From Pseudomonadota bacterium (GTDB taxonomy: Bacteria > Pseudomonadota > Alphaproteobacteria > Rhizobiales > Beijerinckiaceae), in the NCBI GenBank assembly GCA_021780435.1, contig JAJXYV010000200.1, positions 1 through 64,000 of the forward strand: DNA of 64,000 bases, given 5' to 3'. Positions 58,882 through 64,000 of the stretch are shown one piece after another (position 1 is the stretch's first letter; every line of letters begins with the position of its first letter). Below the pieces are notes generated by a model that was not told the origin of the DNA, ran no database searches, and saw only the letters and a list, made by a program, of their open reading frames with translations. The position numbers and the translations under genes are program-made.

Positions 58882-60071
58882 CCGACGCGCCGCGAGAAGG
58901 ACCCATAGAGTCCGGAGCGGGCAGGCGGATCGAACACGAAATGCGGCTGCGGCCCAGCCGATCCCCTGTGACCCGGCTGTCGCGCAAAGTGCTGACGGGG
59001 CTCGCGGTGATCGTCGCTCTTGGCATCGCCGCCGCTTTATTTTTCGCGCTGCAGACCCGTCGCCAGACGGCCGGGTCCGAGCTCTACAACACCAACAACC
59101 GTTCGACGCCAGATGGTCTCGCCAACTTGCCGCGCGACTATACGGGTTTGCCGCGCAACGCCCCTCAGCTCGGCCCACCGCTGCCCGGAGATCTCGGCCG
59201 CCCCATCCTCAACGCAGGTGCGCCGGCACCGGGCATGCCGACACCAGCGGCGCCAGTCGATCCCGAACAGCAGCGCATCGCACAGGAACTTGAGGCGGCG
59301 CGCGTCAGCCATCTCTTTGCAACAACGAATGTCCGGCAAACATCCGGCACGCTCGTTCCCGCATCTCCTACGTCCCCCGCCGCGCCGACGTTTCCCGCCG
59401 CAGCCGCAGGCTCGACAGACTTGGCGTCGCAAGACCACAAGCTCGCTTTCCTGAATGGCGCGGTAGACCGGCGAACGGTCAGCCCCGATCGCGTCCAAGC
59501 GCCGGCAAGCCCCTATGTATTGCAGGCGGGCGCTGTGATTCCGGCCGCGCTGCTCACCGGCCTACGCTCAGATCTGCCCGGCCAGGTCACCGCCCAGGTG
59601 ACGGAGGATGTCTATGACAGTCCGAGCGGCAAATTCCTCTTGATCCCGCAAGGCGCGCGGCTGGTCGGCCAATACGATGCCCAGGTCACGTTCGGCCAGT
59701 CGCGCGCGCTCCTCGTCTGGAACCGCCTGATCATGCCAAACGGTCGGTCGATCGTGCTGGAGCGCCAACCCGGCGCCGATCCCGAGGGCTACGCTGGCCT
59801 TGAAGATGAGGTCGACAACCACTGGGGCATGCTGTTCAAGGCAGCGGTTCTGTCGACGCTGTTGAGCGTGGGATCCGAGGCCGGCACCAGCAACAACGAG
59901 AACTCCCTCGTGCAGGCCATTCGTCAAGGCGCCTCGCAAAGCTTCAACCAGACCGGCCAGCAGGTCGTCGGGCGCTCACTGAATATCCAGCCAACGATCA
60001 CCATTCGACCCGGGTTTCCGGTGCGGGTGCTGGTTACGCACGATCTCGTCCTCGAACCGTACCGAAGCTGA
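58878..60071 (+). CDS. trbI: TrbI (VirB10)
   Basis: LQAGAVIPAALLTGLRSDLPGQVTAQVTEDVYDSPSGKFLLIPQGARLVGQYDAQV. Confidence 0.92.
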   Translation: MTDAPREGPIESGAGRRIEHEMRLRPSRSPVTRLSRKVLTGLAVIVALGIAAALFFALQTRRQTAGSELYNTNNRSTPDGLANLPRDYTGLPRNAPQLGPPLPGDLGRPILNAGAPAPGMPTPAAPVDPEQQRIAQELEAARVSHLFATTNVRQTSGTLVPASPTSPAAPTFPAAAAGSTDLASQDHKLAFLNGAVDRRTVSPDRVQAPASPYVLQAGAVIPAALLTGLRSDLPGQVTAQVTEDVYDSPSGKFLLIPQGARLVGQYDAQVTFGQSRALLVWNRLIMPNGRSIVLERQPGADPEGYAGLEDEVDNHWGMLFKAAVLSTLLSVGSEAGTSNNENSLVQAIRQGASQSFNQTGQQVVGRSLNIQPTITIRPGFPVRVLVTHDLVLEPYRS

Positions 60072-60081
60072 GGAGAAGACC

Positions 60082-60351
60082 ATGGCAAAACTGAAGCTGC
60101 CCGCGATCGAAGACGACAAGCCGGTGAAGGTGACAGTCGAACTGCCTGCGACCCTTCATCGCGATCTCGTCGCCTACGGCAGTGCGCTTGGACGCGAAAC
60201 CGGCCAAGGAGTCGTCGATCCCGCGAAGCTAATCGGTCCCATGCTGGCGCGGTTCATGGCGACCGACCGCGTCTTCGCGAAATTGCGGCGGACGGAGTCA
60301 ACTTCGAAAATAGCTCACCCTGAGAAGTCCAGATCAGAACAAACGGCGTGA
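60082..60351 (+). CDS. DUF2274 family protein
   Basis: MAKLKLPAIEDDKPVKVTVELPATLHRDLVAYGSALGRETG; downstream of trbI. Confidence 0.8.
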   Translation: MAKLKLPAIEDDKPVKVTVELPATLHRDLVAYGSALGRETGQGVVDPAKLIGPMLARFMATDRVFAKLRRTESTSKIAHPEKSRSEQTA

Positions 60352-61221
60352 GCGTGCCTCGTCGCGCATGAAGGCAACGAACCGGCCGACGACTGAATCT
60401 TCGGCGTCTGGACACCATACAAGCTCAATCTGCAGCCAGGCGTTCTCCTCACGGATCGGCCGGTACACGACGCCCGGGAACACGACCTCGGACTGGCTCC
60501 TCGTGGCGAGTGTGATCCCGAACCCAGCTCCGACTAGTGCGAACACACACTGCTTGCTTGCGGCGTGCGTGTGAAACCTGACGCCGCTGCCCATGAACGA
60601 GGCATAGAACTCGCGGGCGGACTGACTGTTGTCCCAGCCCTGAACGAGGAAGGTTTCATTCCGCAAGCCTTTCCAATCGAGCGCCTCTTGCTCCGCGAGC
60701 GGGTGTTCGCAGGGAAGCGCCGCGATCAGCCTCTCGCGGTACAGCGGCACCGTCACGGCGTCGGGCCACAGCGTATGGCTCGTCATCAGGGCAACATCGA
60801 TGCGACGCTCCTGTATGGCTGTCTGGATCTCCCACTCGTTCAATTCATAGACGGTGAGCCCGACCTCCGCATGCCTTTCTCGCCATTCGAATAGAAGGTT
60901 GCGCAGGGGTTCGCCGATTGGCGGCATTCGCACTGCAAGACGGACTTCACCCACTATACCGTTGCCGTTTTGGTCCCCAGCATGTCTGATCGCATCGAGT
61001 TCGGCGAGAGCGCGCCGGATATGCGGCAGTACCGCTTTGCCGCCGTTGGTCAACCGAACCCCGGCATGACCGCGTTCGAACAGGGCGAGACCCAGCTCGT
61101 CTTCAAATCGTCCTATGCGCCGGCTGATCGTGGACGCATCGATTCGAAGGGTTTTGGCGGCCCGCGTGAAGTTGCCTGCGGCCGCCGAAGCCTCCAGATA
61201 CATGAGATCACGGATATCCAT
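60334..61221 (-). CDS. LysR-family regulator
   Basis: DLMYLEASAAAGNFTRAAKTLRIDASTISRRIGRFEDELGLALFERGHAGVRLT. Confidence 0.9.
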   Translation of the reverse strand: MDIRDLMYLEASAAAGNFTRAAKTLRIDASTISRRIGRFEDELGLALFERGHAGVRLTNGGKAVLPHIRRALAELDAIRHAGDQNGNGIVGEVRLAVRMPPIGEPLRNLLFEWRERHAEVGLTVYELNEWEIQTAIQERRIDVALMTSHTLWPDAVTVPLYRERLIAALPCEHPLAEQEALDWKGLRNETFLVQGWDNSQSAREFYASFMGSGVRFHTHAASKQCVFALVGAGFGITLATRSQSEVVFPGVVYRPIREENAWLQIELVWCPDAEDSVVGRFVAFMRDEARSRRLF

Positions 61222-61255
61222 ATTCCGACAGGCCTTGCAAATTTTACTCTGCGCC

Positions 61256-61939
61256 TCACACGCTGGAATCGGCAGCCGCGGTGCGGTCGATCGGCGACGC
61301 GGCGGGCCGAGCGATTAAGTCGCGTGCGCTTGCGGCGATCGCCGGGCTGGCGAGACCGCCGGCCTCCCGGACACACCGAAGCACCTCATCAGAAACTTCG
61401 AGGTAGCCGGCGACAGCGATCGTTTTTCCAATCGGCCGCGGCGCGCCGAGACGTTTCAGAGGCCAGCGAGCGCGGCAAAGAATCCGCTCCATACGGGCGT
61501 CCGTCACGGTGACGATATCGGTAAGTTGCCGCATCAAGCCGAACTCGATCATGCCGGCGAAAAGTTCGTACGTCGCTCTCGCGATGCTGCCGGCGGCCTT
61601 CGCGTGGCTCGTGCAGAGATCCACGCCAAAGCGGCTGCTTTCCCAAATGGAATCGGACGCCGGCGCAGCCTGTCCGTCCAAGAGCGCAGGGAACGTCTCT
61701 CCGAGCATGGTGGTGCCCGTCGTCGGCAAGAGCCGCACGCAGCCCTGAACCCGGCCGTCGTCGTCCTTCTGCAGGAGATACACAGGCCGGCACGCATCGA
61801 ATTCGTCGACTTCCATGTCGCCGCTGACCTGAACGTCCCAGCCGAGCCGTTCTTTGAAAATCCGGTAACGAAGCCGATGCATCTCGGCGAGGTCGTCGAC
61901 GAACGCACCGTAGCGATCAGGGTTGATGAGTTGGATCAT
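61256..61939 (-). CDS. Acyl-homoserine-lactone synthase (LuxI/TraI family)
   Basis: LAEMHRLRYRIFKERLGWDVQVSGDMEVDEFDACRPVYLLQKDDDGRVQGCVRLLPTTGTTMLGETF. Confidence 0.92.
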   Translation of the reverse strand: MIQLINPDRYGAFVDDLAEMHRLRYRIFKERLGWDVQVSGDMEVDEFDACRPVYLLQKDDDGRVQGCVRLLPTTGTTMLGETFPALLDGQAAPASDSIWESSRFGVDLCTSHAKAAGSIARATYELFAGMIEFGLMRQLTDIVTVTDARMERILCRARWPLKRLGAPRPIGKTIAVAGYLEVSDEVLRCVREAGGLASPAIAASARDLIARPAASPIDRTAAADSSV

Positions 61940-62000
61940 GTTCGCCTCCTGGCAGGATTGGTCCTGCGCGATAGAAGGCGATTAGCCGGGGTGTTCTCAT

Positions 62001-62018
62001 CCTGTGCAGTTGCACAGG
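62001..62018. promoter_or_regulatory. lux/tra box CCTGTGCA-GT-TGCACAGG
   Basis: Perfect 8-bp arms, between luxR stop and luxI start, 62 bp upstream of the luxI ATG. Confidence 0.8.
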
Positions 62019-62034
62019 GGTCGAGAGGCGGAAC

Positions 62035-62760
62035 CTATTTGCTGGTGGATTTAGAGGCAGCCAACTTTGCGACTGCCTGACAGATCGTGCGGACACCGAA
62101 TTTCATCTTTGCATTGTCGAGATGAAACGCTGCCGTCCGGCGCGAGATATTCAGAAGGCGTCCGATTTCCCAAGCGGACTTTCCCCGCGCCGACCATTCG
62201 AGGCACTCAAATTCGCGCGGAGACAACGCAACACCATCGACGACGCGATCCGGTACGAGTCTCCGCCGCGCATGTGCATGAAAGTACATCGCCATGAGCT
62301 GGAGGACGTGCCTGTTGTGCTCCACGCAGCGCTGGAAGGTCGCGCGCCGTTCGTCTGCCGCGAACGTGATCGCCGCGATCGGACCGCGCGGATCATGGAC
62401 CGGCACGGTGAAGCCACAGCGGATTCCGAATTGTGCCGCCTCGTCAAGCAATGCGCGCTGAGACTTTGACAGGGGCTTCGAAGAAAATTCGTGTCCCCAT
62501 TCGAAAGGCTCGGGGGTTGCTAGCGCCTCAACGATTACCGGGTCGACCCGTTCATAGCGTTGGTGGAGGTAGTGGTCGGTCCACTTCATCGGATACGTCG
62601 AAATAAGCTGGGGTCTGTCCAATCGACGAGATGGCAGGGACAGATAGGCAAAGCAGCTCAGATCGAGTGCAGCGCTGGCCTCGGAGAGAACGGTTCGGAG
62701 ATTTTCAGCATCACCGCTCGCGGCGAGACCGTCGATAAAGGATTGGAACACACGATGCAT
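62035..62760 (-). CDS. LuxR-family quorum-sensing regulator (TraR-like)
   Basis: Autoinducer-binding domain (WTDHYLHQRYERVDPVI) and C-terminal HTH (LSPREFECLEWSARGKSAWEIGRLLNISRRTAAFHLDNAKMKFG). Confidence 0.9.
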   Translation of the reverse strand: MHRVFQSFIDGLAASGDAENLRTVLSEASAALDLSCFAYLSLPSRRLDRPQLISTYPMKWTDHYLHQRYERVDPVIVEALATPEPFEWGHEFSSKPLSKSQRALLDEAAQFGIRCGFTVPVHDPRGPIAAITFAADERRATFQRCVEHNRHVLQLMAMYFHAHARRRLVPDRVVDGVALSPREFECLEWSARGKSAWEIGRLLNISRRTAAFHLDNAKMKFGVRTICQAVAKLAASKSTSK

Positions 62761-62892
62761 GCGGCATCTCCGCGTTACCCCCTCGTTATCGAAATCGGCT
62801 CAACCGGGCGCGGGATCTTGTGACCCGGCAAGATGGGGCATGACTTTCGGTAAGGGGAACCGCATCGAAACCCATCCAGGGAAAGCGTGGGA

Positions 62893-63705
62893 TCATTTGT
62901 GACGCCAGACTTTGACTGCCGAGGCGAGCAGGAGAACCACGAGCAGCGGAATCAAAATGCCGGTTGGCACGATGCCTAGCAATTGCCCGCCGAGGAACGT
63001 CCCGACAACCGAGCCCGCCGCCATGACCACGACAAACGCGCGGTTGCGCCCAAGCGTCGCGAAGCTCGGATCGCGGCTGTAGCGGGCGAAGCCGACGATC
63101 ATCGTCGGCAGGCTCACCGCCAGCGACAGACTGCCCGCAAGCTTTATGTCAGCGCCGAACAGCAGGATCAGCGTCGGAATTAGCAACTCACCTCCGGCGA
63201 CGCCAAGCAGCGCGGCCACGACACCGATCACGAACCCGGCGAGCACGCCGCCCACCGCCTGCGTCACGCCGGTGAATGGCGGCGCGCTGGCCGTCACGTG
63301 ATGGTCGAGCACGAGCACCATCGCGATCACGGCAAGCATCACGGCGATGACGCGATAGAGTGTGCCTGAGCGAAGCCGGACGACCCATCCCGCGCCTAGC
63401 CACGCTCCCAGCAAGCTTCCGGCCAACAGATTGACGATGACGGACCAATGCGCCGCGACTTCGCTCCACGGCACCGCACCGGTTCGAAACGGCAGCGCCG
63501 TCGCCACCACGACGAGGCTCATGGCCTTGTTTAAGATCACCGCTTCCAGCGCGCCGAAACGGAAGACGCTGATGAGCAGCGGTAAGCGAAATTCCGCGCC
63601 ACCTAGTCCGATCAATCCGCCGAGCGCGCCGATGAGCGCCCCGCCGGCGAAAGCCGCCGGCGCGCTACGCGGCGCCGTGCTGCCCGATACCGCGGGAGTT
63701 GTCAT
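62893..63705 (-). CDS. TSUP (TauE/SafE) family permease
   Basis: FAGGALIGALGGLIGLGGAEFRLPLLI; GVVAALLGVAGGELLIPTLILLFG. Confidence 0.85.
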   Translation of the reverse strand: MTTPAVSGSTAPRSAPAAFAGGALIGALGGLIGLGGAEFRLPLLISVFRFGALEAVILNKAMSLVVVATALPFRTGAVPWSEVAAHWSVIVNLLAGSLLGAWLGAGWVVRLRSGTLYRVIAVMLAVIAMVLVLDHHVTASAPPFTGVTQAVGGVLAGFVIGVVAALLGVAGGELLIPTLILLFGADIKLAGSLSLAVSLPTMIVGFARYSRDPSFATLGRNRAFVVVMAAGSVVGTFLGGQLLGIVPTGILIPLLVVLLLASAVKVWRHK

Positions 63706-63792
63706 GGCGGCGCGGCCAGCAAGCTCGCACCGCCGCTTCCGACAACCCCCGCCGAAAGCGAGCTCCGCGTTCCTGCTGCCGAAGAAAGCTCG

Positions 63793-64000
63793 CTAGTCAT
63801 TGCGGCCACCGCGCAGTACGCTGAACGCCTTTGCTCCCCACCAGATCAGCAGCCCGCCGACCAGCGCAATCGCGAGGTTGCTGAGGAAACCTGTCACGCC
63901 GACGGCAATGGCCAGCGCCCAGTGGGAGGGACGGTCCAAATCCTTGAGCAGCGCGATGTGCAGCAGGCCCGCGACGGTGAGCAAGCCAGCCAAAATCGGC
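63793..64000 (-). CDS. Small membrane protein, truncated at window end
   Basis: AIAVGVTGFLSNLAIALVGGLLIWWGAKAF; ORF reaches the edge. Confidence 0.4.
   Translation of the reverse strand, partial: PILAGLLTVAGLLHIALLKDLDRPSHWALAIAVGVTGFLSNLAIALVGGLLIWWGAKAFSVLRGGRND

Noticed and set aside
1-64000. CRISPR arrays
   Set aside because: No regularly spaced direct repeats noticed on reading.
1-64000. tRNA or rRNA genes and att repeats
   Set aside because: None recognised by eye; tRNAscan would be needed to exclude a tRNA.

Overview
GC-rich alphaproteobacterial (rhizobial-type) accessory DNA, read as most of an integrative/conjugative element or related plasmid. In order: a respiratory fragment (Rieske, cytochrome c, cytochrome b561); a 2.07 kb DDE-transposase element; a decayed mercury-resistance remnant (merA with frameshift and truncation, merB-like fragment); an arsenic cluster (arsR, ACR3, arsC, a second arsR, a permease and a redox thioredoxin-like protein); a defence island (truncated DEAD/DEAH helicase, orphan Phd-type antitoxin, Gabija-like OLD nuclease plus UvrD-like helicase, AbiEi/AbiEii); an ardC antirestriction gene split by an IS21-family element with a visible 7-bp target duplication; parB and a 1437-aa methylase-like/Strawberry-notch protein; a Toprim gene split by a ~5.6 kb element that carries a recombinase-in-trio (three tyrosine recombinases) and two further intact Toprim genes in inverted orientation; accessory genes (DUF2493, DUF736, cupin and others); a regulatory module resembling ICEMlSymR7A (XRE regulator, QseM-like DUF2285 protein, a split gene with an apparent +1 TTT-C frameshift site like FseA, and an AlpA/RdfS-like excisionase); repA-parA; traF, lytic transglycosylase, relaxase and traG; trbBCDEJ(K)LFGI; and a LysR, LuxI and LuxR set with a perfect 18-bp lux/tra-box palindrome. 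Main points for follow-up: the self-complementing RIT/Toprim insertion, the predicted +1 frameshift in the fseA-like gene, two families of repeated structured 5' leaders, and the paired identical palindromes in front of abiE. All family assignments come from reading motifs and from memory. No database search was run.
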